NCBI RefSeq assembly: GCF_030929555.1
Contig: NZ_JAVFVT010000031.1
Span: forward strand, 1-64,000
Source: Paenibacillus sp. LHD-117
Lineage (GTDB): Bacteria > Bacillota > Bacilli > Paenibacillales > Paenibacillaceae
DNA length: 64,000 nt
Direction: 5' to 3'
The translations under genes and the position numbers were made by a program. Shown in pieces: positions 27,945 through 38,379 of this stretch; positions within the stretch are counted from its first letter, which is position 1; every line of letters starts with the position of its first letter. The notes under the pieces were generated by a model. It did not search any database. It was not told where the DNA came from and was given only the letters and a program-made list of their open reading frames with translations.

Positions 27945-28844
27945 ATGAATCGGGTTTCGCCGTGGAAGAGGAAGCTGAGAAACAATGTGACGGGCTACTT
28001 GTTTTTGCTTCCTACTATTTTGGTGCTGGGCACTTTTTTGTTTTTGCCGGTATTTTATTCGCTTTATTTATCCGGCCATCGAGTAAGCCTGCTTGGCGAG
28101 GTCAGCTACAATTGGGTCGGTATAAAAAATTTCGTTCGTCTTACGGGCGACGAACGCGCTTGGATCGCAGTCAAGAACACAGCGGAGTTCGCGCTGTTCG
28201 TCGTGCCGTTGCAGACGGCGTTCGCCATTCTGCTGGCTGTTATTTTGAACGCCAAGCTTCGATTCAAAAACTTTTTCCGGGTCGTATTTTTTATGCCCAC
28301 CGTAACTTCTTCTGCGGTTTTATCGCTTATATTCATGTGGATTTACAATTCAAACGGGCTGTTGAACCGGATGCTGGAGCTGCTTGGCCTTCAGGGCTAT
28401 AACTGGCTTGGCGATCCCGCGGTTGCCATGAAAGCGATCATGATCATGAATATCTGGTCGACGGCTCCGTTTTTTATGGTCGTATTTCTGGCGGCGCTTC
28501 AGGACATACCGGACTCCCTGTACGAATCGGCGATGCTGGACGGTGCGGGGGCGTGGCGGAGGTTCTTCTCGATTACTTTGCCGCTGATTAAGCCATCCAT
28601 ATTTTTTGCGGTGGTAATGGGCATTATCGGGACATTCCAGCTATTTGACCAATCCTATATATTCTCGGCCGGTTCAGGCGGACCGAACAATTCCACCTTG
28701 ACCGTAGCGCTGCTGATTTATCAGTATGCATTTAAAAATCTGGATTTCGGATACGCTTCGGCTCTTGCGGTTATGCTGGCGGCGATCATTCTGATTGCTA
28801 CGCTGATTCAAAGGAAGCTGTTTAAAGAAGAGAAGCTGAATTAG
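27945..28844 (+). CDS. Sugar ABC transporter permease, MalF type
   Basis: This 299-residue membrane protein has six predicted membrane helices and the EAA loop YESAMLDGAGAWRRFFSITLPLIKPS (about residues 188-213) that docks the ATPase. AAGGAGAGG precedes the ATG. It pairs with the MalG-type protein encoded 13 bases downstream. Confidence 0.92.
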   Translation: MNRVSPWKRKLRNNVTGYLFLLPTILVLGTFLFLPVFYSLYLSGHRVSLLGEVSYNWVGIKNFVRLTGDERAWIAVKNTAEFALFVVPLQTAFAILLAVILNAKLRFKNFFRVVFFMPTVTSSAVLSLIFMWIYNSNGLLNRMLELLGLQGYNWLGDPAVAMKAIMIMNIWSTAPFFMVVFLAALQDIPDSLYESAMLDGAGAWRRFFSITLPLIKPSIFFAVVMGIIGTFQLFDQSYIFSAGSGGPNNSTLTVALLIYQYAFKNLDFGYASALAVMLAAIILIATLIQRKLFKEEKLN

Positions 28845-28857
28845 GGAGGGATAAGAG

Positions 28858-29688
28858 ATGGTCATCAAACAAATCGGATGGGGCAGAGCTTTGCTTTATA
28901 TTTTGCTATTCTCCTACGGCATTGTAACGCTAACTCCCTTCTTATGGGCGCTGTCGTCTTCATTTAAACCGTTAAGCGAAATTGTATCAGGGAGCATTAA
29001 CTTCATTCCGCGGAGCTTTACGCTGCAGAACTATTACGACATCTTTGTCAGAGAGCCGTTATTCTTGAGATGGATGTTTAACAGCGTATTTATTGCGATC
29101 GTCTCGACAATATGCAACGTTCTGTTCAATTCGATGGCGGGATACGCTCTGGCGCGAATCGACTTTGCCGGCAGCAAATTTATGTTTATTCTCATTCTAG
29201 CGGTGCAGATGATACCAGGCCAATTGACGATTGTTCCCACCTATTTGATTATGCAGCATTTGGGACTGTTGAACAGTTATGCCGCATTGACTTTGCCGAT
29301 GATGGCTAACGCAACGTTTATATTTATGATGCGCCAGTTTTTTCTGAGCTTCCCCAAAGAATTGGAAGAGGCGGCTTCAATGGACGGATTGACGAGATTC
29401 GGCACCTTTTTCAAAATAGCCCTGCCGCTAGCCGTTCCCGCGATGGCCGCGCAAACGATCTTTGTTTTCATGGGCGCATGGAACGAGTTTTTGAAGCCGC
29501 TTATGTTCATTTCCGATAAGTCGATGTTTACGTTAACGCTTGGCTTGAATACGTTTAAGGGACAATATATCAGCTACTGGAATTACATTATGGCGGCATC
29601 TATGGTGTTTACTTTGCCGGCGCTTATGATTTACGCGTTCTTTAATCGTTTTTTTATTAAAGGCATTACATTTACAGGGAGTAAATAA
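28858..29688 (+). CDS. Sugar ABC transporter permease, MalG type
   Basis: This 276-residue membrane protein has about six membrane helices and the EAA loop EEAASMDGLTRFGTFFKIALPLAVPA (about residues 164-190). It completes the channel with the MalF-type partner. No ATP-binding gene follows; in Bacillota these importers often share one MsmX-type ATPase. A terminator follows. Confidence 0.92.
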   Translation: MVIKQIGWGRALLYILLFSYGIVTLTPFLWALSSSFKPLSEIVSGSINFIPRSFTLQNYYDIFVREPLFLRWMFNSVFIAIVSTICNVLFNSMAGYALARIDFAGSKFMFILILAVQMIPGQLTIVPTYLIMQHLGLLNSYAALTLPMMANATFIFMMRQFFLSFPKELEEAASMDGLTRFGTFFKIALPLAVPAMAAQTIFVFMGAWNEFLKPLMFISDKSMFTLTLGLNTFKGQYISYWNYIMAASMVFTLPALMIYAFFNRFFIKGITFTGSK

Positions 29689-29752
29689 TAGATGCCGCTT
29701 CGAGCGGTCGGGTCGCCGTAACGGGCAATCGAGAGCTGCAAACCAAAAAAGG

Positions 29753-29781
29753 GTTGAGGACATAGGTCCTCAACTCTTTTT
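29753..29781. terminator. Terminator after the sugar importer operon
   Basis: GTTGAGGAC pairs with GTCCTCAAC around a four-base loop and is followed by TCTTTTT; an A run on the other side makes it usable for the minus-strand gene ending at 29814. Confidence 0.88.
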
Positions 29782-29813
29782 GTTGTGTATGGCAACGGTC
29801 TCTCTTGGTGAGT

Positions 29814-30209
29814 TTAAGTCAGGTTGAATAGGCCAAGCGTCGAGCACTTGTCATATTCGTCGGCGACTACTTGATCAAGCTGGATTTGAAGCAGATTGCA
29901 TAATGCGGTCATGTAAAACAAATTGCGTCCAAGCTCGCTCTTCAGCACTTCATTGCAATGCTCGCATAATGCGCCTGACAGATGGCTTTGCAACGTTTCT
30001 TTGGCATTCTCGAGACCGAGTTCGTCCGAATATTGCTGCTTCCTCGCGTTCAGTTCGATGCAGCCGCAATCCGTTACCGCCTTCGTGACGGCACGGTTCA
30101 CCGATGCGCCGGATTGGCCGAGCTTGGACATGACGTCGAGCAAGCTGCGATGCCGGAGCAGAAGCTCCGATACCTGCTGCTGGAATTGATCCAATGTTGG
30201 AGCGTTCAT
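29814..30209 (-). CDS. Conserved small cysteine-containing protein of unknown function
   Basis: This 131-residue cytoplasmic protein is mostly helical and has a CGC (Cys48, Cys50) and a CEHC (Cys82, Cys85), a plausible zinc site. It ends in STLGLFNLT. From memory, similar Paenibacillaceae proteins in this position are labelled DUF1573, which I cannot confirm. The ATG at 30209 has GAGGTGG at good distance; a GTG nine bases upstream lies inside that site. It is transcribed away from yacL; the role is unknown. Confidence 0.75.
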   Translation of the reverse strand: MNAPTLDQFQQQVSELLLRHRSLLDVMSKLGQSGASVNRAVTKAVTDCGCIELNARKQQYSDELGLENAKETLQSHLSGALCEHCNEVLKSELGRNLFYMTALCNLLQIQLDQVVADEYDKCSTLGLFNLT

Positions 30210-30418
30210 GGATTCCACCTCAAATCACCCGCCTTAGTAGTAGTCATCACTGACTCCATTATAATCCTCCGAAGCAGCGTTTTCCACATGCCGGAAGATG
30301 CAGTATGCAAAAACGTAGGAGAGGCGAACCGGCGTTTCGGGAATCTTTTGCAAAAAAGGAAGGAGCCACGATTAGAGGACGAAAGATTGGAACATAATTG
30401 TAATGGAGGTGAACCATT

Positions 30419-31519
30419 ATGGTTATTAGACGAATGATACAACTTATCGGATTATTGTTCGGGGCAATGGCCGGCGGCGAGGTATACGGATGGGCGAACG
30501 GTGCGGCTGTATGGTCCAGCCCGTCCTTCGGCATGCTGCAGCAATCCGGCACTTATTACATGAATGTGGCGCTAGGGGCTGTATTTGGCGTTATTGCGGC
30601 ATCCGTGCTTGCGGGACCGATCGTACGCGCTTTGCAAAAAGGCGTGGATACGATGGCGGATATGCCGCTCAGACAGTTGATGATCGGAACCGGAGGCATG
30701 CTCGCAGGGCTGCTGCTGGCGGTGATGCTGTATCCGGTCGTAGCGGATTTGGACGGGCTCGGCAGCTTGCTGCCGGCGGTCATGGCGCTCGCGCTCGGTT
30801 TCGTCGGACTGCGGATCGGCGTATTGAAGCAGGAAGAGATCGCGGCGGGTTTTGCGGCGCTGCTGGAGAAGCCGAAAGCGACTCCGGCGGAGGATGAAGC
30901 AAGAGGTTTTGAGGAACATAAAATTTTGGATACGAGCGTCATTATCGACGGCAGAATCGCGGATATTTGCAAAACGGGCTTTATCGAGGGCACGCTTGTC
31001 ATTCCTGAGTTCGTGCTGGAGGAGCTCCAACATATCGCGGATTCCTCGGATCTTCTGAAGCGAAACCGCGGACGCAGGGGACTCGATATTTTGAACAAAA
31101 TCCAGAAGGAGCTCGACGTCAAGGTGCTGATCTACGAAGGGGACTTCGAGGAAATCGGCGAGGTGGATAGCAAGCTGGTCAAGCTGGCGAAGGCGCTGCG
31201 CGGGAAAGTCGTCACGAACGACTTCAACCTGAACAAGGTATGCGAGCTTCAAGGCGTATCGGTGCTGAATATTAACGATCTTGCCAATGCTGTCAAGCCG
31301 GTCGTACTGCCGGGTGAGGAAATTATCGTTCAAGTGATCAAGGACGGCAAGGAGCATGGGCAGGGCGTCGCGTATCTTGACGACGGTACCATGATCGTAG
31401 TAGAGGGCGGCCGCGACTATATCGGCACGACGATGGAAGTGCTTGTGACGAGCGTGCTGCAGACGTCTGCGGGAAGAATGATCTTTGCCAAGCCGAAGCT
31501 GTTGGAAAAAGCGTTGTAA
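30419..31519 (+). CDS. yacL: YacL-type PIN/TRAM membrane protein
   Basis: This 366-residue protein has about four N-terminal membrane helices (residues 1-140), a PIN nuclease-like domain ([20 protein letters not shown], with acidic residues for metal; [13 protein letters not shown]) and a C-terminal TRAM domain ([22 protein letters not shown]). In Bacillales the gene regularly precedes ispD. Nuclease activity is likely from family; the target is unknown. GGAGGTG precedes the ATG. Confidence 0.92.
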   Translation: MVIRRMIQLIGLLFGAMAGGEVYGWANGAAVWSSPSFGMLQQSGTYYMNVALGAVFGVIAASVLAGPIVRALQKGVDTMADMPLRQLMIGTGGMLAGLLLAVMLYPVVADLDGLGSLLPAVMALALGFVGLRIGVLKQEEIAAGFAALLEKPKATPAEDEARGFEEHKILDTSVIIDGRIADICKTGFIEGTLVIPEFVLEELQHIADSSDLLKRNRGRRGLDILNKIQKELDVKVLIYEGDFEEIGEVDSKLVKLAKALRGKVVTNDFNLNKVCELQGVSVLNINDLANAVKPVVLPGEEIIVQVIKDGKEHGQGVAYLDDGTMIVVEGGRDYIGTTMEVLVTSVLQTSAGRMIFAKPKLLEKAL

Positions 31520-31648
31520 CAAGGTATGATAGTATTCAAGCGCTTAGAAGGGCCTCCGGATCGTCAGAAACGATGGAGCCGTTGGAGCATTGGGCGCGCT
31601 GAATAAGATGAACCTTATTGTACATAACGCTTAAGGCAGGTAGAAGGC

Positions 31649-32377
31649 ATGGCGGAGAAGTGGGGCGTTGTCATCGTGGCGGCTGGTCGCGGCGCGCGCA
31701 TGGGAACGAAGGAGAGCAAGCAATACTTGCGGCTTGCGGACAAGCCGATTCTGGTCCATACGCTGGAGCTGTTCCAGCGGATGGACCTTATTCGCGAGAT
31801 TGCGCTTGTTGTGGGCAGCGGGGATGTGAATCGTTGCGGCGACTGGGTGCGGGAATACGGATTGTCGAAGGTTGCGCATGTCCTGGAAGGCGGCGCCGAG
31901 CGACAGCATTCCGTCTTATGCGGGCTGCGCGCTTTGGAGAGCAGCGAGTGGGTCATGGTGCATGACGGAGTACGCCCGCTCGTAACCGAGGCGTCCGTCC
32001 GCGCTTGCTGCGAAGCCGCGCTGGCGAGCGGCGCATCGGTCCTCGCCGTGCCGGTGAAAGACACGATCAAGCAGGTGGACGATGCCGGCATGATCGTGGC
32101 TACGCCCGACAGGCGAAGCTTATGGGCGATCCAAACGCCGCAAGCGTTCCGAAGGGAGCTGCTGCTGGAAGCGCATGAGCGCGCGCGGGAGGAGAACTTC
32201 CTCGGGACGGACGACGCCATGGTCGTCGAGCGGCTGGGCGTGCCGGTGACGGTAGCCGAAGGAGCATACACGAATATCAAAATAACGACGCCCGAGGACT
32301 TGCCGTATGCGGAGTTTCTGCTTGCAAGGCGCGGCGCGGAAAACGGACTCGGTACGTCGGATGGGGGAGAACGGTAA
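31649..32377 (+). CDS. ispD: IspD, 2-C-methyl-D-erythritol 4-phosphate cytidylyltransferase
   Basis: This 242-residue enzyme joins CTP and methylerythritol phosphate in the MEP isoprenoid pathway. The nucleotide-binding start [22 protein letters not shown] carries the glycine-rich loop with the catalytic Arg and Lys. [11 protein letters not shown] and [13 protein letters not shown] are also typical. The stop lies one base before the ispF start. Confidence 0.96.
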   Translation: MAEKWGVVIVAAGRGARMGTKESKQYLRLADKPILVHTLELFQRMDLIREIALVVGSGDVNRCGDWVREYGLSKVAHVLEGGAERQHSVLCGLRALESSEWVMVHDGVRPLVTEASVRACCEAALASGASVLAVPVKDTIKQVDDAGMIVATPDRRSLWAIQTPQAFRRELLLEAHERAREENFLGTDDAMVVERLGVPVTVAEGAYTNIKITTPEDLPYAEFLLARRGAENGLGTSDGGER

Positions 32378-32378
32378 C

Positions 32379-32855
32379 ATGATACGGGTAGGTCAAGGGT
32401 TCGACGTCCATCAGCTGGTGGAAGGCAGGCCTTGCATTATCGGAGGCGTCACGATTCCGTACGAGAAAGGGCTGCTCGGCCATTCCGACGCGGATGTGCT
32501 GCTCCATGCGATCAGCGACGCGATTCTAGGCGCGCTCGGGCTTGGCGATATCGGCAAGCACTTCCCGGATACGGACGAAGCTTATAAGGACGCGGACAGT
32601 GTAAAGCTGCTGGAGCGGGTATGGGAGCTCGCGAAGGAGCGCGGCTACCGGCTCGGCAATATCGATTCGACGATCATCGCGCAGCGTCCGAAGATGCTGC
32701 CGTACATTCCGCGGATGGCGGAAGTGATCGCGCGGGCGCTTGAGGCCGATATCTCGCAGGTGAACGTGAAGGCGACGACGACGGAGCAGCTCGGGTTCGC
32801 CGGACGAGGCGAGGGGATAGCGGCGCAGTCCGTCGTATGTTTGGTGGCGGAGTAG
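32379..32855 (+). CDS. ispF: IspF, 2-C-methyl-D-erythritol 2,4-cyclodiphosphate synthase
   Basis: This 158-residue enzyme acts two steps after IspD. Zinc ligands are in GFDVHQL (Asp8, His10) and [10 protein letters not shown] (His42), followed by [13 protein letters not shown]; the C-terminal [20 protein letters not shown] is the usual nucleotide/isoprenoid contact. The ATG at 32379 matches family length; the longer frame would overlap ispD. Confidence 0.96.
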   Translation: MIRVGQGFDVHQLVEGRPCIIGGVTIPYEKGLLGHSDADVLLHAISDAILGALGLGDIGKHFPDTDEAYKDADSVKLLERVWELAKERGYRLGNIDSTIIAQRPKMLPYIPRMAEVIARALEADISQVNVKATTTEQLGFAGRGEGIAAQSVVCLVAE

Positions 32856-32906
32856 GACAAGTTGACTAATGAATTTTAATAAGATTGTTTGCGAGGAGTG
32901 GTCATC

Positions 32907-34367
32907 ATGACAGCAGAAGTACGCGTGCGTTACGCGCCGTCGCCGACGGGCCATCTGCATATCGGCAACGCGAGAACGGCCTTATTCAACTATTTATTCG
33001 CGAGAAACCTAGGCGGCAAATTCATTATCCGGATCGAGGACACGGACGTGAAGCGCAACGTGGCCGGCGGGGAAGAGAATCAGCTGACCTACCTGAAGTG
33101 GCTCGGCATCGACTGGGACGAGAGCATCGACGTCGGCGGGGGATACGGCCCGTACCGCCAAACCGAGCGTCTGGACATTTACAAGGAATATTGGCAGGAG
33201 CTGCTTGATAAAGATCTCGCTTATCGCTGCTATTGCACGGAGGAAGAGCTGGAGCAGGAGCGCGAGGAGCAGCAAGCGCGCGGCGAGACGCCGCGTTATT
33301 CCGGCCGTCATCGCAACCTGACGGCGGAGCAGCAGGCCGGGTTCGAAGCGGAAGGCCGCGTAGCGAGCATCCGGTTCCGGGTGCCGGAAGGCCGTTCCTA
33401 TACGTTCGACGATATGGTGAAGGGCTCCATCACATTCGATACGGCGGAGATGGGCGATTTCGTCATCGTGAAAAAGGATGGCATCCCGACCTACAACTTT
33501 GCGGTCGTGCTCGACGACCATCTGATGAAGATCAGCCACGTGCTGCGCGGGGAAGACCATATCTCCAATACGCCGCGTCAATTGATGATCTACGAAGCAT
33601 TCGGCTGGGAGCCCCCGGTGTTCGCGCATATGACGCTGATCGTCAATGAAAACCGGAAGAAGCTGAGCAAGCGGGACGAATCGATCATTCAGTTCATCGA
33701 GCAGTACGACGGCCTCGGCTACTTGCCGGAGGCGATGTTCAACTTCATCGCGCTGCTGGGCTGGTCGCCGGAAGGCGAGCAGGAGATGTTCACGCGCGAG
33801 GAGCTGGTGAACGTGTTCAACGCCGAGCGCCTGAGCAAGAGCCCCGCCGTGTTCGACACGCAGAAGCTGAGCTGGATGAATAACGAATATATTAAGAAAG
33901 CCGATCTGGAGCGCGTCGTGGACCTGTGCCTGCCGCATCTGCAGAAGGCCGGCTGCATTCCGGATACGCTGGACGGCACGGGACGCGAATGGGTGACGGC
34001 GCTTGTCGCGCTGCACCAGGACAAGCTGCGCTGCGCGTCCGACATCGTGCCGGTGACGGAATTGTTCTTCCGCGAAGGCGTTGCCGACGAGGAGGAAGCC
34101 GCAGCGGTACTCGCGGAGGAGCAAGTGCCTGCCGTGCTGGCCGCGTTCCTCGGTCTCGTGGAAAGCGATGCCGGACCGTTCACGGCGGACGGCATCAAGG
34201 ACATGATCAAGTCGGTTCAGAAGGATACGGGACATAAAGGCAAAGCGTTGTTCATGCCCATCCGCGCTGCGCTGACCGGCCAGACGCACGGTCCGGATCT
34301 CAACCAATCCATCGTGCTGCTGGGCAAGCCGAAGGTGCTCGCACGTCTGCGTGAGCGGCTGGGGTAG
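32907..34367 (+). CDS. gltX: Glutamyl-tRNA synthetase
   Basis: This 486-residue class I synthetase charges tRNA-Glu. It has the HIGH-like motif in [13 protein letters not shown] (residues about 11-23) and the KMSKS-like KLSKRDES. In organisms of this group the enzyme usually also charges tRNA-Gln for later amidation by GatCAB; this is not visible here. The ATG at 32907 has GAGGAG 10 bases upstream. Confidence 0.97.
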   Translation: MTAEVRVRYAPSPTGHLHIGNARTALFNYLFARNLGGKFIIRIEDTDVKRNVAGGEENQLTYLKWLGIDWDESIDVGGGYGPYRQTERLDIYKEYWQELLDKDLAYRCYCTEEELEQEREEQQARGETPRYSGRHRNLTAEQQAGFEAEGRVASIRFRVPEGRSYTFDDMVKGSITFDTAEMGDFVIVKKDGIPTYNFAVVLDDHLMKISHVLRGEDHISNTPRQLMIYEAFGWEPPVFAHMTLIVNENRKKLSKRDESIIQFIEQYDGLGYLPEAMFNFIALLGWSPEGEQEMFTREELVNVFNAERLSKSPAVFDTQKLSWMNNEYIKKADLERVVDLCLPHLQKAGCIPDTLDGTGREWVTALVALHQDKLRCASDIVPVTELFFREGVADEEEAAAVLAEEQVPAVLAAFLGLVESDAGPFTADGIKDMIKSVQKDTGHKGKALFMPIRAALTGQTHGPDLNQSIVLLGKPKVLARLRERLG

Positions 34368-34389
34368 AACGGCATAACAAGAACTTTGC

Positions 34390-34417
34390 TTGCACTTTCG
34401 CCCCGTTTCGGTATACT
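34390..34417 (+). promoter_or_regulatory. Promoter of the cysE-cysS T-box leader
   Basis: TTGCAC and TATACT are 16 bases apart, placing the start of transcription near 34424, before the T-box leader. Confidence 0.7.
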
Positions 34418-34454
34418 ATGACTATTATCATTTATAGTTCGTGTTCAAACTCTT

Positions 34455-34821
34455 ATATGATGTATCGGCCATGAACAGGAGAAGTACGTTAATCTGTGGA
34501 TTCGCAGAGAGGGCAACCGTCATTCGAATCCGCGGGGCAGCATGAGGATCGCTGCGCGCGGAATGGGAGACGGCTGAAAGTTGCCTAGTCCGCCGGAACG
34601 GAACATGCACCTGGGAGCCTTGCTCCGAGCTGCTGCCAAACAAGCGAGCGGATGTACGTCCGCCAGTTTGTCAGGTAAGCAGGGTAGGCGGCAACGTTAT
34701 GCCTGCGTTAAAGGCTTGAAGATGAACGAAGCGCGGCTGCCCATTGGGCTATGCGACCGTTCAAGCAGAGTGGAACCGCGATTTCGACGCCTCTGCAGCA
34801 TTCATGCTGCAGGGGCTTTTT
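34455..34821 (+). promoter_or_regulatory. Cysteine T-box riboswitch
   Basis: The leader has the T-box sequence AGAGTGGAACCGCG (34767-34780) followed by a terminator, GCCTCTGCAGCA with TGCTGCAGGGGC and TTTTT (34789-34821). Upstream, in the segment GGAACA-TGC-ACCTGGGAG, the specifier codon is TGC (34606-34608), a cysteine codon. Uncharged tRNA-Cys should stabilise the antiterminator and switch on cysE and cysS. The 5' boundary is approximate. Confidence 0.93.
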
Positions 34822-34917
34822 GTAATTCTAAGAATTTATAAGTGATCCGCATTGTCAGTCATCAGGCCTTTCGTCGCAGATCCTTCGGGCAGGCAAGTTT
34901 TGAGGGGAGAGATCGGT

Positions 34918-35580
34918 ATGCTTCGCCATTTTCGCTCGGACGTGCAAACGGTGTTCGAGAACGATCCTGCGGCCCGCAGCAGGTTCGAGGTTATCTTCAC
35001 GTATTCCGGCGTTCACGCGATCTGGGCGCATCGGGTTGCCCATACGTTGTACCGCAGGCGCTGGTTCACGCTGGCGCGCGTCATCTCGCAAGTGAGCCGG
35101 TTCTTTACCGGCATCGAAATCCATCCCGGAGCCACGATCGGACAGCGGCTGTTCATCGATCACGGCATGGGAGTCGTCATTGGGGAAACCTGCGAGATCG
35201 GCGACGATGTCGTGATCTATCAGGGCGTTACGCTCGGCGGGACGGGCAAGGAAAAGGGCAAGCGTCATCCGACCATCGGGAATAACGTGGTTATCGGCTC
35301 GGGCGCGAAAGTATTGGGATCGTTCCAGGTGGGCGATAATTCCAATATAGGCTCCAATGCGGTCGTGCTTCGCGAGGTCCCGGATAATTGCACGGTCGTC
35401 GGCAATCCGGGGCGAGTCGTCAGGCGAAACGGGGAAAGGGTCGGCGACCGTCTCGATCATACGCAGTTGCCGGACCCGGTCATCGAGATGTTCCGCGTGA
35501 TGCAGAACGAGATTAACGGTTTGAAATCCGAGCTTCACGATTTGAAGGAATTACAAGAGGAGGGCAAGAGCAAAGTATGA
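34918..35580 (+). CDS. cysE: Serine O-acetyltransferase
   Basis: This 220-residue hexapeptide-repeat enzyme makes O-acetylserine for cysteine synthesis. [25 protein letters not shown] and [23 protein letters not shown] form the left-handed beta helix and active site. The ATG at 34918 follows GAGGGGAGA; an earlier in-frame start at 34852 is less likely. It lies under the Cys T-box and its stop overlaps the cysS start (ATGA). Confidence 0.95.
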   Translation: MLRHFRSDVQTVFENDPAARSRFEVIFTYSGVHAIWAHRVAHTLYRRRWFTLARVISQVSRFFTGIEIHPGATIGQRLFIDHGMGVVIGETCEIGDDVVIYQGVTLGGTGKEKGKRHPTIGNNVVIGSGAKVLGSFQVGDNSNIGSNAVVLREVPDNCTVVGNPGRVVRRNGERVGDRLDHTQLPDPVIEMFRVMQNEINGLKSELHDLKELQEEGKSKV

Positions 35581-36995
35581 CTGTATCCATCTATAACTCG
35601 TTGACGCGCTCGAAGGAGTCGTTCAAACCGCTGGAAGCGGGCAGGGTCAAAATGTACGTATGCGGACCTACGGTCTATGACTATATTCATATCGGCAACG
35701 CCAGGCCGGTGATTTTCTTCGACGTTGTTCGCCGCTATTTGGAAGACGCGGGGTTTGCCGTCGACTATGTCGTGAATTTCACGGACGTGGACGATAAGCT
35801 GATCCGCAAAGCGGAAGAACTCGGCGCCGAGGTGCCACAAGTGGCCGACAAGTTCATCGAAGCCTACCATGCGGATATCGAAGCGCTGGGCGTGAGGAAG
35901 GCGACGCTTAATCCGCGCGTCATGGAACATATTCCGGACATCATTGCCTTCATCCAAGGACTGGTCGACAAAGGTTATGCCTACCCGAGCGAAGGGGATG
36001 TCTACTTCCGCACTTCGAAGTTCGAGGATTACGGCAAGCTGTCGCATCAGAATATCGACGAGCTTCAATTCGGCATTCGCGTCGAGATCGGCGAGCGCAA
36101 GGAAAATCAAGGCGACTTCGTCTTGTGGAAGGGCGCCAAGCCGGGCGAGATCAAGTGGGAAAGCCCATGGGGACCGGGTCGCCCGGGCTGGCATATCGAA
36201 TGCTCCGCGATGGCGCGCAAGTACCTGGGCGATACGCTCGACATCCACGGCGGCGGACATGACTTGCAGTTCCCGCATCACGAGTGCGAGGTCGCTCAGT
36301 CGGAGTCGATGACGGGCAAGCCGCTCTCGAACTACTGGATGCATAACGGCTATATCCACATCAACAACGAGAAAATGTCGAAGTCGCTCGGCAACGGCAT
36401 CACGGTGAACGAAATCGTAAAACGCGTAAAACCGGAGGCGATCCGATATTTCATGCTGTCGACGCATTACCGCAGTCCGTTGAACTTCAGCGAGGATTCG
36501 GTCACGCAAGCGTCGAACAGCGTGGAGCGCATCGCGAACAGCTACGCGAACCTGAAGCATAGGCTCGCTTCCGTGGATGGCGCGGACGGGGCGGCCGATT
36601 CGGCTGTCGACGATGCGCTGGAGCGGAAGCTTGCCCGGATCGCGGAGCAATTCGCGGCTAAGATGGAGGACGACTTTAATACGCCGGATGCGATTACGGC
36701 GCTGTTCGAGCTCGTTACGGAAACCAATCAATACGTGGCTCGGCCGGAAGCGTCCACAGAGGGATTGAAGGCGCTGATTGCCTTGATGGACAGATTCGAC
36801 AACATCCTTGGCCTGCTCCCTCTTCAAGCGGAGAGCGATCCGCTTGCGGAAGAGGTCGAAGCGTTGATCGCGGAACGGACGGAAGCGCGCAAAGCCAAAA
36901 ATTGGGCACGCGCAGACGAAATCCGCGACCGGCTGAACGAGATGAGCATCGTGCTGGAAGATACGCCGCAAGGCATCCGGTGGCGGCGCAAATGA
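35577..36995 (+). CDS. cysS: Cysteinyl-tRNA synthetase
   Basis: This 472-residue class I synthetase has a zinc-binding cysteine in [18 protein letters not shown] (HIGH motif included), further zinc ligands in WHIECSAMA and [12 protein letters not shown], and the KMSKS motif KMSKSLGN. It overlaps cysE by four bases and the next gene by four bases, so the three are translationally linked and share T-box control. Confidence 0.97.
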   Translation: MTVSIYNSLTRSKESFKPLEAGRVKMYVCGPTVYDYIHIGNARPVIFFDVVRRYLEDAGFAVDYVVNFTDVDDKLIRKAEELGAEVPQVADKFIEAYHADIEALGVRKATLNPRVMEHIPDIIAFIQGLVDKGYAYPSEGDVYFRTSKFEDYGKLSHQNIDELQFGIRVEIGERKENQGDFVLWKGAKPGEIKWESPWGPGRPGWHIECSAMARKYLGDTLDIHGGGHDLQFPHHECEVAQSESMTGKPLSNYWMHNGYIHINNEKMSKSLGNGITVNEIVKRVKPEAIRYFMLSTHYRSPLNFSEDSVTQASNSVERIANSYANLKHRLASVDGADGAADSAVDDALERKLARIAEQFAAKMEDDFNTPDAITALFELVTETNQYVARPEASTEGLKALIALMDRFDNILGLLPLQAESDPLAEEVEALIAERTEARKAKNWARADEIRDRLNEMSIVLEDTPQGIRWRRK

Positions 36996-37525
36996 CGGAT
37001 CGCCACGAGGATCGGCAAGCGGAGCGGATGTCCGGTCATCCGGAACGGACCGGGTTGGAACAGCAGACACGGACCGGGCGTCCGGCATTCGAGGAATCGA
37101 TCGCGGGAGAGGCGCCGGTTCCCAATCCGCTGGCGCTTCACGCGCCAGGGAAGAAAACGGGGCTCATCAACCCCGTCGTGCTTGCGTATATGGGAGATGC
37201 GGTGTTCGAGCTGCTCGTCAGGCAATATTTGATATCGCTGCCGAACAACAAATCGCATCATCTGCACAGCGAAGCGACGAAGCGGGTGTCGGCCAAGGCG
37301 CAGCGGCTGCAGCTGGAGCGGCTGCAGCCCCTTCTCACGGAGGAGGAGGCCGACATCGTGCGCCGCGGACGCAACACGAAATCCGGCGCCCCGCCGAAGA
37401 ACGCGGATCCGGCGGATTATCGCCAAGCGACCGCGCTGGAATGCCTCTTCGGGTACTTGTACTTCGAGGGGCGGATGGAGCGGATCGGCGAGCTGATGCG
37501 GGTTGCGCTCGAAGAGCGGGAGTAG
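36992..37525 (+). CDS. mrnC: Mini-ribonuclease 3 (23S rRNA maturation)
   Basis: This 177-residue RNase III-like nuclease lacks a double-stranded-RNA-binding domain and matures 23S rRNA ends. The catalytic region is [22 protein letters not shown], with the acidic Asp, and [15 protein letters not shown]. The start is taken at ATG 36992, overlapping the cysS stop. The first 45 or so residues are charged and low in complexity, unlike the shorter usual N-terminus, so a later start at 37028 is possible. Confidence 0.88.
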   Translation: MTDRHEDRQAERMSGHPERTGLEQQTRTGRPAFEESIAGEAPVPNPLALHAPGKKTGLINPVVLAYMGDAVFELLVRQYLISLPNNKSHHLHSEATKRVSAKAQRLQLERLQPLLTEEEADIVRRGRNTKSGAPPKNADPADYRQATALECLFGYLYFEGRMERIGELMRVALEERE

Positions 37526-37618
37526 TCCGGTATTCAGGCTAAGAAAAACGAAATAGAAGCCGAAGCTGCCATCCGCGCAGCTTGCGGCATAGACAGGCAA
37601 GAGCGAAGGAGGGCTACC

Positions 37619-38377
37619 ATGTCCGAACAGAACCATAACGAAGAAGAGATGATCGCGGGGAAACATCCCGTGCTGGAGGCGCTCCGTTCCGGACGCGAGA
37701 TCAATAAGATCTGGATCGCGGAAGGATCGCAGAAGAGCATGACGCAGCCGATTACGGCGGAAGCGAAAAAACTGGGCATCGTCGTCCAGTTTGTGGACAA
37801 GCGCAAGCTGGATGCCATGGCGTCCGGCGTCGCGCACCAAGGGGTCATCGCTCAAGCCGCGGCATTCGACTATGTCGAAGTCGAGGATATTCTGAAAATC
37901 GCGGGCGACCGCGGCGAAACGCCGTTCATCCTCGTGCTCGACGAGATCGAGGATCCGCATAACCTCGGCTCTATACTACGAACGGCGGAATGTACCGGCG
38001 CGCATGGCGTAATCATTCCGAAGCGCCGTTCCGCGAGCTTGACCGCGACCGTGCTGAAGACGTCGGCGGGCGCCGCGGAGCACGTCGCCGTAGCCCGCGT
38101 GACGAACCTGGCGCAGACGATCGAGAAGCTGAAGGAAGCCGGCGTTTGGGTGGCGGGAACGGACGTATCGGCAAAGCAGGATGTGTACAAGTCGAAATTC
38201 GACATGCCGCTGGCGATTGTGATCGGCAATGAAAGCAAAGGCATGGGCAGGCTGATCAAGGAGAAATGCGATTTTCTCGTGAAGCTGCCGATGCATGGCC
38301 GATTGAATTCGCTGAACGCATCGGTAGCGGCGGGCGTGCTCATGTACGAGGTTGTTAGGCAGAGACGGGGCGTTTAA
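37619..38377 (+). CDS. rlmB: 23S rRNA (guanosine-2'-O-)-methyltransferase RlmB
   Basis: This 252-residue SPOUT-class methyltransferase has an N-terminal substrate-binding domain (IAGKHPVLEALRSGREINKIWI) and a knotted catalytic domain with the motifs LDEIEDPHNLGSILRTAECTGAHGVI, VIGNESKGM and LPMHGRLNSLNASVAAGVLMYE. GAAGGAGG precedes the ATG. It sits between mrnC and rae1 as in other Bacillales. Confidence 0.94.
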   Translation: MSEQNHNEEEMIAGKHPVLEALRSGREINKIWIAEGSQKSMTQPITAEAKKLGIVVQFVDKRKLDAMASGVAHQGVIAQAAAFDYVEVEDILKIAGDRGETPFILVLDEIEDPHNLGSILRTAECTGAHGVIIPKRRSASLTATVLKTSAGAAEHVAVARVTNLAQTIEKLKEAGVWVAGTDVSAKQDVYKSKFDMPLAIVIGNESKGMGRLIKEKCDFLVKLPMHGRLNSLNASVAAGVLMYEVVRQRRGV

Positions 38378-38379
38378 CG

